From NCBI RefSeq assembly GCF_900258505.1, contig NZ_LT984895.1, positions 125,253 to 158,652 on the forward strand: a stretch of 33,400 nucleotides of DNA, in the 5' to 3' direction. Numbering within the stretch: position 1 is the first letter of the stretch; each line of letters starts with the position of its first letter. The notes below the pieces were generated by a model, which worked only from the letters and a program-made list of their open reading frames with translations, ran no database searches and was not told the origin of the DNA. Source of the DNA: Brachybacterium timonense (GTDB lineage Bacteria > Actinomycetota > Actinomycetes > Actinomycetales > Dermabacteraceae). Positions 1-8,246 of the stretch are shown here, piece after piece. The translations under genes were made by a program, and so were the position numbers.

Positions 1-1
1 G

Positions 2-157
2 GCCGCCATGAAGGGGGCGGACAGGGGTGTTCTGGTGATGAAGCGGCGCCCGCGGGGACCTGCACGGAGAAGGCCATCGGCAGCGCCAGATGTGTATAAG
101 GGCCAGCCCGAGAACGAAGGCCCCACCGACCCCAACGCCACACACCGCACCATCTAA
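2..157 (+). CDS. Possible 3' end of a gene entering from the left
   Basis: An open frame runs from the window edge to a TAA at 155-157 and ends in residues ENEGPTDPNATHRTI. I do not recognise the family. Its middle contains DVYKGQ, encoded by bases that match the Tn5/Nextera mosaic end at 17 of 19 positions, so part of this stretch could be an assembly or adapter artefact. The frame could equally be a chance opening in GC-rich DNA. If real, it converges on the lipoprotein gene that ends at 260. Confidence 0.2.
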   Translation, partial: AAMKGADRGVLVMKRRPRGPARRRPSAAPDVYKGQPENEGPTDPNATHRTI

Positions 158-259
158 ACCACCCCGGCACCAACCAGACACGACCTCACACGGCGCACCG
201 CGTCGGCGCCGCCTCGGCCCTCACCGCCCCTCGATCTGATGGGGCTGAAGCACCGGTGG

Positions 260-1804
260 TCAGGACCCCTCGCGCTGGCCGAAGTTCTCATCGAGCGTGG
301 TGGTGACCAGGAAGCGTCGGCCCTGGGAACGGACCACGGTGGCGGCCCGCGCGGTGAACAACTCCGGGATACCCATGGGGGCATCGACATCCAGGTCAAA
401 CGGCTGCACCATGCGTCCACCCAGGGTGTCTAGCACCAGCAGCGTGCCCTCCTGGGGCCTGATCGCGTAGGCCAGGCGCTCACCGGCACACAGCAGCGTC
501 ACCGGTTCCACGTCCTCGTGGTGCCGCACCTCCTCACCCGCATCATCCAGGCCGCGCACATCGCGGCCGCTCACCACCACCGTCACCTCCGCCGCGAGAT
601 CCTGCGCTGCAGCGTCGGCCTGCTCAGCGATCACAGCACCGGAGGAGCGATTCAGGAGCGTTCCCGCGGGAACGTCTCCACCCGCGTCGGCTGCTCCACC
701 GTCTGACCCGGCAACCACAAGGAAATCGTCATCCGGGTGGATCGCGCCCGCGACGTGCGCCGTTTCTGCGTCGATCCCGTTCGGCAATGACACGGCCCAG
801 TGCTCCGAACCATCATGCGCCTCCGCGAACACGAGCCTGTCACCCGCAATGAACAGCACCGACCCCTGATGCTCCGCAAGCACACGCTGTCCCTCCGCAT
901 CCAGCATCGCCTCCTCGCCGGAATCCGGGTCAAGCACCACAACGGCCTGCGGATCAGCCACGGACTGATCGCCAGGCGTATTGCCAGCCGGGCCGAACAC
1001 GAGTCCTGGCGCAACCGGCGGCCCCGGCACAGGCACGGGACCCCAGAGAATCTCGCCGGTGCGCAGCTCAATCGCCGTCGCGGACAGGTCGGATCCATTC
1101 GACGAGGCGGACTCATTCGGCGAGTCAGACTCATTCGGCGGAGCCGGCCCGGCGGGCGCAGCAGCTGTGCCGTCCGTAACTCCGCCGTCTGCACCACCGC
1201 CGTGCAAACCTACGGCGTCCGCGCCCGCGCCATCCGAGCCTGCGCCATCCGCGCCCGCGCCATCCGAGCCTGCGCCATCCGCGCCCGCGCCATCCGAGCC
1301 CGCAGCCTCCGATCTCCCACCCTCGGCACGATCGTCCATGAGCACCGCACAGGCCCGGCCGTCACGCGTGCGAGAGAGCGCAAACCCTGTGCAGCTCGCG
1401 GGTCGCGTGGTGCGCCACAGGATGGTGCCGTCTTCGTGAACCGCCTGGAACTGCAGACCACCATCCTGCTCGGAGTACCCCACGAGGATCCCGTCGAGCT
1501 GCTGAGCCGGAGCAGTCCACCCGGGGTCGACCACGAGCATCACGGTCATCTCAAGCGGCAGCCGCAACGCGTCCCATGCCACAAGCGGCGCTCGCTCTCC
1601 TACCACCTCAACAGGCGGCGGCGTACGCGGCTGCAGCGATGCACCATCGCCCGCAGTGCCGCCGCCAGCGCCGGCTCCAGCCCCGCGTTCATCAGCGCCA
1701 CCATCCGTGCTGCACGCAGCCACAGCACCCACCACCGGCAGGGCGATGCCGCTCGCACACACCGCTCGACGGCTCAGCACAGCCACCTCACCCCGCTGAC
1801 TCAT
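260..1804 (-). CDS. Secreted lipoprotein with PQQ/beta-propeller-like body
   Basis: A 514-residue protein predicted to be exported and lipid-anchored. From the ATG at 1804 the N-terminus has two arginines (SRRAVCASG), a hydrophobic stretch and a lipobox VAAC with Cys31; the paired arginines would suit Tat export. An upstream in-frame ATG at 1840 would add 12 residues and is the alternative start. The mature part holds repeated blade-like phrases such as DGTILWRT, TGEILWGP, DSGEEAML and DGSEHWAVSL, typical of PQQ-type beta-propellers. A low-complexity insert of alternating GSDGAGADGA lies in the middle and is encoded by 30-bp tandem repeats. The gene overlaps the end of the CcdA-like gene by 17 bases and is the last of a minus-strand redox operon, so a role in envelope redox or electron transfer is possible but inferred. 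No catalytic residues were recognised. Confidence 0.75.
   Translation of the reverse strand: MSQRGEVAVLSRRAVCASGIALPVVGAVAACSTDGGADERGAGAGAGGGTAGDGASLQPRTPPPVEVVGERAPLVAWDALRLPLEMTVMLVVDPGWTAPAQQLDGILVGYSEQDGGLQFQAVHEDGTILWRTTRPASCTGFALSRTRDGRACAVLMDDRAEGGRSEAAGSDGAGADGAGSDGAGADGAGSDGAGADAVGLHGGGADGGVTDGTAAAPAGPAPPNESDSPNESASSNGSDLSATAIELRTGEILWGPVPVPGPPVAPGLVFGPAGNTPGDQSVADPQAVVVLDPDSGEEAMLDAEGQRVLAEHQGSVLFIAGDRLVFAEAHDGSEHWAVSLPNGIDAETAHVAGAIHPDDDFLVVAGSDGGAADAGGDVPAGTLLNRSSGAVIAEQADAAAQDLAAEVTVVVSGRDVRGLDDAGEEVRHHEDVEPVTLLCAGERLAYAIRPQEGTLLVLDTLGGRMVQPFDLDVDAPMGIPELFTARAATVVRSQGRRFLVTTTLDENFGQREGS
1221..1310. repeat. Three 30-bp tandem repeats inside the lipoprotein gene
   Basis: Two exact 30-base units (1221-1250 and 1251-1280) are followed by a third (1281-1310) whose last third has diverged. 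On the coding (minus) strand each unit gives a ten-residue Gly/Ala/Ser/Asp phrase (GSDGAGADGA). The unit is a multiple of three, so copy-number change would keep the frame. Confidence 0.9.
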
Positions 1805-2684
1805 GACGCCCCGGTGCGTTGCTCTGTCCCGTCGAGTCATGCGGCCGCACCACCATGCGTCGGCTGCGACGTGTGCTCAGCGCCCACAACGCCAGCGCCA
1901 GCAGGCCCAGGACCACGATCACGGTGATCTGCAGGCCCACCCCGTCCAGCTCAGCTGCGCGGTTCTGCCACCGTGCGAGAGTCTCCGTCGGCAGCACCGA
2001 CGGTAACGTGACCAGGCCATTCGTCACCCAGAACAGCACACCGAGCACGATGATGAGTGCGCCGGTCACGAGGTTCGTCGTGTGCAGACGTCGGCCGGCG
2101 ACGGTGATCTCGCGCCCACGCAGCACGGCTGTGGCGCGTGGCGACAGCGCATCCCACACGGCGGCGAGCACCACCAGCGGCAGCACCATCCCCGCCCCGT
2201 ACACCGCCAGCAAGAGCCCCGCCATCAGCGTGGAGCCGTGACCGAAAGCGAGCGTGAGCACCGCTCCGAGAATCGGTCCGGCGCAGAAACCCGCGACACC
2301 ACCGGCGGCGCCGAGCAGGAAGGTACGCGGCAGACCGGAACCGTGGGCGGAGCGTCTCCGTAAGGCATCGGCACCGGGCAGCACACGGGCGGGATCAAAA
2401 CCGATACCCAGCAGATGCAGCACGCCCAGCACAATGAGCAGCACAGACGTCGCGCCGATCAGCGCACCTCGATACGTGGTCAGCAGCGCACCGAGCGCCC
2501 CGATCCCGAGCCCGAGGGGTACGAGCGTCACCACGAGGCCCAGGTAGAACACGAGCCCGTGGATGGCGAGCGCTCCGCGGCGCGTGACGGTCGACGCGAG
2601 GAAGCCGGGCAGAAGCAGCGCGCCGCACGGGCTGAGCAGGGACAGTGCCCCGCCCAGGAGCGCTGCGAGCACGCTGACTTCCAT
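1788..2684 (-). CDS. CcdA/DsbD-family thiol-disulfide transmembrane protein
   Basis: A 298-residue polytopic membrane protein of the CcdA/DsbD core family, which moves reducing equivalents from cytoplasmic thioredoxin across the membrane. The start at 2684 gives MEVSVLAALLGGALSLLSPCGALLLPGF, with the family's first Cys in an LSPCG context. The second conserved Cys sits in GGVAGFCAGPILGAVL. About six hydrophobic segments follow, then an Arg-rich C-terminal tail. An in-frame upstream extension into the DsbA gene was rejected. The ATG lies one base after the TGA of the DsbA-like gene, so translational coupling is likely. The known partner type is a secreted thioredoxin-fold protein, which the adjacent gene supplies. 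Confidence 0.9.
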   Translation of the reverse strand: MEVSVLAALLGGALSLLSPCGALLLPGFLASTVTRRGALAIHGLVFYLGLVVTLVPLGLGIGALGALLTTYRGALIGATSVLLIVLGVLHLLGIGFDPARVLPGADALRRRSAHGSGLPRTFLLGAAGGVAGFCAGPILGAVLTLAFGHGSTLMAGLLLAVYGAGMVLPLVVLAAVWDALSPRATAVLRGREITVAGRRLHTTNLVTGALIIVLGVLFWVTNGLVTLPSVLPTETLARWQNRAAELDGVGLQITVIVVLGLLALALWALSTRRSRRMVVRPHDSTGQSNAPGRHESAG

Positions 2685-2685
2685 G

Positions 2686-3516
2686 TCAGCCCTCGTCCTG
2701 GGTGCGCTCAAGCGCCTCGTCGACCGCGCCGACGAACACCTCGGTGGGCTGCGCCCCCACAAGCGGGCGGCCACCGATGATGAACGACGGGGTGGAGGTC
2801 ACGCCGAGCATTGCGCCCTCTTCCACGTTCTTCCCCACCGCGTGAGCGGTATCTGTGCTGGTCATGTCCTTCTCGAACTGAGCACCGTCCAGCCCCAGCT
2901 CGTCGGCGAGGCTCACGAGCGCATCGGAGCTGAGATCGCCCTTTCGGGTGGTGCCTCCCTCGAACAAGGCATCGGCGTAGTCGGCATAGCGGCCCTGGAG
3001 GCTCGCGGCGTAGGCGGCGCGCGCTGCCCGCTCGGAGTCCTCGCCGAACACGGCGAGATCCCGGAACTCGATGCGCAGCTGACCCGCGTCGACCCGCTCG
3101 CGCAGCACGGGCAGGGTCTCCTGATGCCAGCGGGCGCAGAAGGAGCACTGGAAGTCGCTGTAGATGATGAGGGTGACGGGTGCGTCGACGGGTCCTTCGG
3201 CCAGCTGGTCGCCGTCGATGCGTCGCTCCATCGGGGAGAGGTCCGGGGCGGCGACCTCTGTCGGATCCGCGTCCGCGCCATCTGCCCCGTCGGCGGTGCC
3301 ATCCCCGGCAGCCCCCTCATCTGAGGCGGCATCGCCGCTGCTGGATCCGTTATCGGCGTCTGCGCCCTGCGCCGCACCCTGGGCGCCGCCCGGACCCGCT
3401 TGCTCGTCATCGTGTCGGCTCGCGGTCCACAGCACCGCGAGGATCAGAGCACCGACGACGGCCACGATGATCAGTGGTGCCGCCCAGCTGCGGGATGCGG
3501 GAGTCTCAGATGTCAT
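2686..3516 (-). CDS. DsbA-like thioredoxin-fold oxidoreductase, membrane-anchored
   Basis: A 276-residue protein with a single N-terminal membrane anchor (WAAPLIIVAVVGALILAVLW) and a long Gly/Ala/Asp-rich linker. The thioredoxin/DsbA domain (DSBA_2 or Thioredoxin_4 type) carries the active-site CxxC as CSFC at about residues 124-127, in the context IIYSDFQCSFC. The cis-proline loop appears as GVTSTPSFIIGG. The domain should face outside the membrane and catalyse disulfide exchange. ATG 3516 was chosen because AAGGA sits seven bases upstream; a GTG at 3531 is a poorer alternative. It starts 18 bases after xylB and is coupled to the CcdA-like gene. Confidence 0.92.
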   Translation of the reverse strand: MTSETPASRSWAAPLIIVAVVGALILAVLWTASRHDDEQAGPGGAQGAAQGADADNGSSSGDAASDEGAAGDGTADGADGADADPTEVAAPDLSPMERRIDGDQLAEGPVDAPVTLIIYSDFQCSFCARWHQETLPVLRERVDAGQLRIEFRDLAVFGEDSERAARAAYAASLQGRYADYADALFEGGTTRKGDLSSDALVSLADELGLDGAQFEKDMTSTDTAHAVGKNVEEGAMLGVTSTPSFIIGGRPLVGAQPTEVFVGAVDEALERTQDEG

Positions 3517-3534
3517 CGTCTTATCCTTCACGGC

Positions 3535-4917
3535 TCAGGCGGTCGCCTCGCGCAGCGCACGGTAGGCCTCGATCACCTGCGGCGTCGGCTCCGCTTCGAC
3601 CAGGCGCCCGCCTCCCTGCTGCCAGACCGGTGGCTCCGCCTCGCCGCTGAGAGCCCAGGCGGCCTGGCGGGCAGCACCGAGCGCCACATACTCGGCCTCG
3701 GGAGCAATGGTGACGGGCCGTCCGAGCACGGCGGGCGCGAGCTCCTGGACGGCACGGGAACGGGCACCGCCGCCGATAAGCACGATGCGGGACGGCTGGG
3801 TGCCGGTGACCTGTTCGAGGGCGGCGATCCCGTCGGCGAGCGAGCACAGCAACGCTTCGACGGCTGCGCGGGCGAGGTCAGCTCGGGTGGTGCTGGTGCT
3901 CATCCCGGTCATGGTGGCGCGGGCGTCGGGCCGGTTCGGGGTGCGCTCCCCATCGAAGTAGGGCAGCAGCACAACACCATTGGCACCGGGTGTGCTCGAC
4001 AGGGCAAGGCGCGAGAGCTCCTCATGGTCCACATCGAGCCAGCCGCGCATGGTCTCGAGGATCCGCGAGGCGTTGATGGTGGTGGTCATGGGCAGGAAAC
4101 GACCGGTGGCGTCGGCGAATCCGGTGACGGTGCCGGAGGCGTCCTGCGGCCGATGATCGGACACCATGGCGCAGACGCCGGAGGTGCCGATCGACACGGA
4201 CACGTCGCCGGGGCCAAGTGAGAGGCCAAGGGCGGCACCCATGTTGTCCCCGGTGCCGGCGGCGAGCGCTGCTCCGCGCCCGGTGCGGCCCATGACCTGG
4301 TTCGGAGCATCGGGGAGACGCGGCAGGGCGATGTCGTGGCCGATCGCCGCGGCGGCGAGGTCGGGGCGCCAGGCGTCCTGGGCAGTGGAGAAGTAGGCGG
4401 TGCCTGAGGCGTCACCGCGATCGGTGAACGGTTCGGTGCCGGGTTCGGCGAGGTGCGCGCTGACGTAGTCGTGCGGGAGCAGAACACTGGCGGCGCGGGC
4501 GGCGTTCTGCGGCTCCTCATCGCGCACCCACCGCATTTTGGTGGCGGTGAAAGAGGCGACGTGCAGCGATCCGATCTGCTCAACGGTGCGTTCGGGGCCG
4601 CCCAGCTCTGCGGTGAGGTCCTTCGCTTGGGGCGCGGAGCGGTTGTCGTTCCACAGCAGGGCAGGGCGCACCACGTCCCCGTGTTCGTCGAGCAGCACCA
4701 TGCCGTGCTGCTGACCGGCAACGGCTACGGCCTCGGCCTGGTTGATCAGTCCCTCGGTGGCGTCGTCGACGGCATCGAGCCAGGCACGCGGATCCACCTC
4801 AGTGCCGTCGGGGTGGGCGGCGCGGCGTTCTGCGAGGACCCGGCCGGTGTCGGCGTCGACCAGCACCGCCTTGGTGGACTGGGTGGAGGAGTCGATGCCG
4901 AGGACTGCCGGTGCCAT
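3535..4917 (-). CDS. xylB: Xylulokinase (FGGY family)
   Basis: A 460-residue sugar kinase converting D-xylulose to D-xylulose 5-phosphate with ATP in the cytoplasm. Visible family features are the N-terminal ATPase motif LGIDSSTQSTKAVLVD, the substrate segment AVAGQQHGMVLLDE followed by RPALLWNDNR, DASGTAYFS, and the GTGDNMGAALG turn before SIGTSG. The C-terminal adenosine motif is LIGGGARSRAVQ with EYVALGAA near the end. Length is close to typical XylB. Xylose isomerase and transporter genes are not adjacent; instead it heads an operon with DsbA and CcdA-like genes, an unusual pairing. Another FGGY specificity is possible, but the QQHGMV and FDGERTPNRP segments favour xylulose. Confidence 0.92.
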   Translation of the reverse strand: MAPAVLGIDSSTQSTKAVLVDADTGRVLAERRAAHPDGTEVDPRAWLDAVDDATEGLINQAEAVAVAGQQHGMVLLDEHGDVVRPALLWNDNRSAPQAKDLTAELGGPERTVEQIGSLHVASFTATKMRWVRDEEPQNAARAASVLLPHDYVSAHLAEPGTEPFTDRGDASGTAYFSTAQDAWRPDLAAAAIGHDIALPRLPDAPNQVMGRTGRGAALAAGTGDNMGAALGLSLGPGDVSVSIGTSGVCAMVSDHRPQDASGTVTGFADATGRFLPMTTTINASRILETMRGWLDVDHEELSRLALSSTPGANGVVLLPYFDGERTPNRPDARATMTGMSTSTTRADLARAAVEALLCSLADGIAALEQVTGTQPSRIVLIGGGARSRAVQELAPAVLGRPVTIAPEAEYVALGAARQAAWALSGEAEPPVWQQGGGRLVEAEPTPQVIEAYRALREATA

Positions 4918-5051
4918 GGGCTCTCCGTTCTACGCGCAGGGGCCCGCTGCTGTGCGGGTGAGGGTGACGTCTCCAGCATCGCAGATCCGTCGTATGCCGC
5001 CGCGCGCCGCACGGGTCTCACGCCATCGCGAGCCTCACACCGGGCACGGTC

Positions 5052-5876
5052 TCACACGGCAGGGGGCCGCATCCCGCGTTGCCCTGGCGCCGTCGCAGGT
5101 CCCGGGGCTGCGTTGCCGGAGACTGCCACGGTTGGAGGATGAGGTGCCGAATGCTGCGGTACCGGTCGCTGCTCTGTTCGATACTGCGGTGTTCGGTGCT
5201 GCGGCACCTCCGGCTGCCGTGCCGGGTGCTTCCGCCCGATCAGGACACCGACGACGGCACCGATCAGCGCCAGCAGGCCAACCGCGATGCTGGGAAGCAT
5301 CGGGAGGGCGGGCAGGAGCAGACGGACCATGGAGAAGGTGCCCTGCAGCGTGAGTCCCAGGCCACCTGCGATTGCTGCCCCGGCGGTGGCTGGGCGCAGC
5401 CACCACCACTGGCGAACATACCCGGCAAGCCCTACGGCAGCCGGAACCACAACCACAACGACAGTTCCCACAGCCACACCGAGGAAGACCGGGGCAATGC
5501 TCATGCTCAGCCCCACGAGAGCGAGCTGTACGTCCAGCAGCTGCGCACCCACCAGGAGATGTGCGCCCAGCAGTCCGAGCAGCAGCGGCAGGAGCCCTTC
5601 ACGCCTCTGCCCCACGAGCAGACCGGTGGCGAGCATGAGAAGCCCGCCAGGCACAGTGACGACCAGCACGGCTGCAGCGCTGCTGCCCTCTGTCAGGCCC
5701 ACCCACAGCGCAGAGCCCGCGGCCACGATCGCAATCGCCACGACCACCGCCGTCATCACGAGCCGCTGCCGGCGTGCGGCCGCCATCGGCACCACCGACA
5801 CCACCAGCCCCATCGGCAACGTCATCACGACCGGGATCACGAACGCCGCGATCAGCGCAAAAAGCTGTGCGCTCAT
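5052..5876 (-). CDS. Multi-pass membrane protein of unknown function
   Basis: A 274-residue hydrophobic protein with roughly seven to eight membrane segments (for example FALIAAFVIPVVMTLPMGLV and LVMTAVVVAIAIVAAGSALW). A cytoplasmic-type tail of about 60 residues follows, rich in Pro, Gln, His and Arg (RQPEVPQHRTPQYRTEQRPV). The start at 5876 is supported by a GGGGGAG ribosome site. The frame stays open far upstream, but that part is antisense to the aldo/keto reductase and is not coding. No family motif was recognised. It diverges from the reductase across a 288-base gap. Confidence 0.8.
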   Translation of the reverse strand: MSAQLFALIAAFVIPVVMTLPMGLVVSVVPMAAARRQRLVMTAVVVAIAIVAAGSALWVGLTEGSSAAAVLVVTVPGGLLMLATGLLVGQRREGLLPLLLGLLGAHLLVGAQLLDVQLALVGLSMSIAPVFLGVAVGTVVVVVVPAAVGLAGYVRQWWWLRPATAGAAIAGGLGLTLQGTFSMVRLLLPALPMLPSIAVGLLALIGAVVGVLIGRKHPARQPEVPQHRTPQYRTEQRPVPQHSAPHPPTVAVSGNAAPGPATAPGQRGMRPPAV

Positions 5877-5973
5877 GGTCTCCCCCTTTCCCGGGCTCAC
5901 CCTCCCGCGAGCCGTGGTCACGGTCCGGTCTCGCGGTTCATCCCGCACCCATCCGTCGGCCTTGAGGCTAGCC

Positions 5974-5987
5974 ACAGAGCACTCTGT
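5974..5987. promoter_or_regulatory. Dyad ACAGAG-CA-CTCTGT in a divergent promoter gap
   Basis: A perfect 6-bp inverted repeat with a 2-base centre lies between the minus-strand membrane protein and the plus-strand aldo/keto reductase. Its symmetry and position suit a repressor or activator operator, but no regulator gene is adjacent and a dyad this short can occur by chance. Confidence 0.3.
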
Positions 5988-6164
5988 TGCGGGGGCGGAA
6001 TCGGCGAATTGTGGACAGCGGACGGTGGGGAGGAAGGCTGACGCATCAGGCGCCGGGTCCCGCACGGGCTCACTCATGCGGGCGTAGGGTGGGGCGCACG
6101 TCGCCTGGGCCGCTGTGGCCCGGCACTCCGGCGCGCTCGGCGCGCCCATGTCGAGGAGACTGCG

Positions 6165-7100
6165 ATGAAGCACTTCACTCTGCCCCAGACCACTATCAGC
6201 GCCCCGAACGTGGTGCTCGGCCTGATGCGCATCAGCGAGAAGACCGACGAGGAGATCCGCACGCTGGTGCGCACCGCGCGTGACGCCGGCATCGACTTCG
6301 TCGACCACGCCGATATCTACGGCGAAGACCTGCATCAGTGCGAGCGCCGCTTCGCGCAGGCGATGAAGCTGACCCCGTCTCAGCGCGATGAGCTGACCAT
6401 CCAGACCAAGGCGGGCATCGTCACGGACGGCCCCTACTTCGACTACTCCTACGAGCACCTGATCAGCGCGGTCGAGGGCTCCCTGAAGGCGCTGAACACC
6501 GACAGGATCGACATTCTTCTGCTGCACCGCCCTGACGCACTGGTGGAGCCCGACGAAGTGGCGCGCGCCTTCGATGAGCTGCACACTGCCGGCAAGGTGC
6601 TGAACTTCGGCGTCTCCAATCACACGCCCGGCCAGATCGAACTGCTGAAGGCGTCGCTGAACCAGCCGATCGTCGCCAACCAGATGCAGCTGTCCATCAC
6701 CCACTCCACGCTGATCGCGCAGGGCATTGCGGCGAATATGCAGGGTGTGGACCAGTCGGTGACACGCGACGGCGGCGGTCTGCTGGACTACTGCCGCCTG
6801 CATGGCATCACCGTGCAGGCCTGGTCCCCGTTCCAGGGCGGCTTCTTCGACGGCGTCTACCTGGACAACCCGAAGTATCCCGAGCTGAACGCTGTGATCC
6901 GGCGTCTTGCGGCGAAGTACGACGTCGCACCCGAGGCGATCGGCACCGCGTGGATCACGCGGCACCCCGCACAGATGCAGGTGGTGCTCGGCACCACGAC
7001 ACCGCAGCGCGTAGCCGACTCCGCTGCCGGCTCCGAGCTGCCGCTGACCCGCGCCGAGTGGTATGAACTGTTCCGCGCCGCTGGGTGGCGTGTGCCGTGA
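6165..7100 (+). CDS. Aldo/keto reductase
   Basis: A 311-residue NADPH-dependent oxidoreductase of the aldo/keto reductase superfamily, close in style to the YdhF-like bacterial group. The catalytic tetrad is visible: Asp and Tyr in DHADIYGED, Lys in IQTKAGI, and His in ILLLHRPD. Downstream are the typical GVSNHTPGQIELL and VQAWSPFQGG segments and the cofactor-binding region ITRHPAQMQVVLGTTTPQRV. Length is standard for the family. GAGGAG lies just upstream of the ATG. The substrate cannot be deduced. It is a single-gene unit, divergent from the membrane protein and convergent with a lipoprotein gene. Confidence 0.93.
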   Translation: MKHFTLPQTTISAPNVVLGLMRISEKTDEEIRTLVRTARDAGIDFVDHADIYGEDLHQCERRFAQAMKLTPSQRDELTIQTKAGIVTDGPYFDYSYEHLISAVEGSLKALNTDRIDILLLHRPDALVEPDEVARAFDELHTAGKVLNFGVSNHTPGQIELLKASLNQPIVANQMQLSITHSTLIAQGIAANMQGVDQSVTRDGGGLLDYCRLHGITVQAWSPFQGGFFDGVYLDNPKYPELNAVIRRLAAKYDVAPEAIGTAWITRHPAQMQVVLGTTTPQRVADSAAGSELPLTRAEWYELFRAAGWRVP

Positions 7101-7248
7101 TCGACTGAGGGCTGCCAGGCGCACTCGAGCCCGATGACGAACGTCGGACGCTCGCACCCCGATCGCTCGAGACAGCGGGAGCTCACAGCATCCGGCTCAC
7201 GGCGGTCCCTCTCAGAGTGTCCGGCGGCTCAGGACACCCCGACACAGA

Positions 7249-7291
7249 CCTGCGGTGCCGGGATCCGATGAGGATTCCGCGGCACCGCAGG
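7249..7291. terminator. Long GC-rich hairpin between convergent genes
   Basis: An 11-bp perfect stem (CCTGCGGTGCC with GGCACCGCAGG) extends through an imperfect GGATCC/GGATTCC inner stem around a short loop. It lies between the aldo/keto reductase stop (7100) and the lipoprotein stop (7311), on the convergent boundary. There is no T-run on either side, which is common for actinobacterial terminators. It probably acts in both directions. Confidence 0.65.
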
Positions 7292-7310
7292 GACTGTGCG
7301 CTCTGGCCTC

Positions 7311-8174
7311 TCAGGCTCGAGGATTCTTCTCGGTGGTGAAGTTCTCCGCGCTCAGGGTGAAGCTCTGCTCCTTGTTGAAGCACGCCACCGCGCCATCACC
7401 GAGGGCGCCGCAGCTGACGTCGCCCACCACGATCGACTCACCCGACTTCAGCGGCTTGAGGTCCGTCACGAAGTCACCGGTCTTCGGATCCCTCGGCAGG
7501 ATCCAGCCCTCGGTGGTCGCCTCCGGGTACGCCTCCTTGCCGGTTTCCGTCTCCATGATCACGAGGTCAGCCGGAACCTCTTCACCCCCGTCCCCCTCCG
7601 GTGAATCCGCCTTCAGGGAGTCCGGCAACGTGCCATGGCATCCGGCCATCAGCATCTCGCTGTCGCTGGCTTCGATGATGGAGCACTGAAGGTCGCCGCC
7701 CTCGACAGTGAAGCTGTACTGAACCTGCTCGGGGTCTTTCTCCGACGGGTAGACGTACTTGTAGTCGTCGGCGTTCACCGGGGCGCCCGGGGCGAAGAAG
7801 TCTGCACCTTCGGCGCTGTCTTCTGCGTCATCGGAGTCGGATTCTGTCTGGTCTCCCTCGCTGTCATCAGCATTGGTGTCCTGCTCGTCCTCGCCGTCGG
7901 CGTTGCCGCCGGAGGTTGCGTCATCCTCGGCACCATCGTCGCTCGGCTCGCTGTCGTCGCTCTCGTTCTCGCCGCCGCCGTCGTCCGACATCTCCGGGGC
8001 CTCGGCACCGGGGTTCTGTGCGGCAGGTGCGTCGGCAGCAACATCGTCGGCGCCCCCACAGCCGGTCAGCGCCATGCCGGATGCAGCCAGGAAGGCGATT
8101 CCGACCGCGTGGAGGCTTCGTGTGCGCATGCGTCGTGTGATCATGGATGCCATGTGTGGTGGGCTGAAGCCCAT
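7311..8174 (-). CDS. Lipoprotein with long acidic linker
   Basis: A 287-residue predicted lipoprotein. The N-terminus is Arg-rich and hydrophobic and ends in the lipobox ALTGC with Cys39. It is followed by about 85 residues very rich in Asp, Glu, Ser and Gly, then a compact C-terminal domain of about 155 residues with four cysteines (LQCS, AGCHG, VSCG, VACF) that could form two disulfides outside the cell. No family was recognised. The start at 8174 has an AAGGGGGG run immediately before it; an internal Met at 8153 is an alternative. It is divergent from the large LAxTG surface protein and could share its promoter gap. Confidence 0.8.
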   Translation of the reverse strand: MGFSPPHMASMITRRMRTRSLHAVGIAFLAASGMALTGCGGADDVAADAPAAQNPGAEAPEMSDDGGGENESDDSEPSDDGAEDDATSGGNADGEDEQDTNADDSEGDQTESDSDDAEDSAEGADFFAPGAPVNADDYKYVYPSEKDPEQVQYSFTVEGGDLQCSIIEASDSEMLMAGCHGTLPDSLKADSPEGDGGEEVPADLVIMETETGKEAYPEATTEGWILPRDPKTGDFVTDLKPLKSGESIVVGDVSCGALGDGAVACFNKEQSFTLSAENFTTEKNPRA

Positions 8175-8225
8175 CCCCCCTTAAAGGATTGGTAAAAACT
8201 GGACCATGCGCGTGCCAACTTAGCC

Positions 8226-8246
8226 ACACGTGTTCTAGATGTCTAG
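8226..8246. promoter_or_regulatory. Two adjacent dyads in a divergent intergenic region
   Basis: ACACGTGT (8226-8233) is a perfect palindrome and CTAGA-TG-TCTAG (8235-8246) is a dyad with a 2-base centre. Both sit in the 202-base gap between the divergent lipoprotein and surface-protein genes. CTAG is usually scarce in GC-rich bacterial DNA, which makes two copies in 12 bases stand out. Operator function is inferred from position only. Confidence 0.35.

Noticed and set aside
1221..1310. CRISPR array
   Set aside because: The units are contiguous without spacers and lie within a coding frame.
800..1927. Plus-strand open frame across the lipoprotein gene
   Set aside because: Arg/His-rich antisense translation of the lipoprotein and its repeats, with no recognisable motif.
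5877..7157. Upstream extension of the minus-strand membrane protein
   Set aside because: This part is antisense to the aldo/keto reductase and shows no protein family features; a good ribosome site and Met at 5876 mark the true start.
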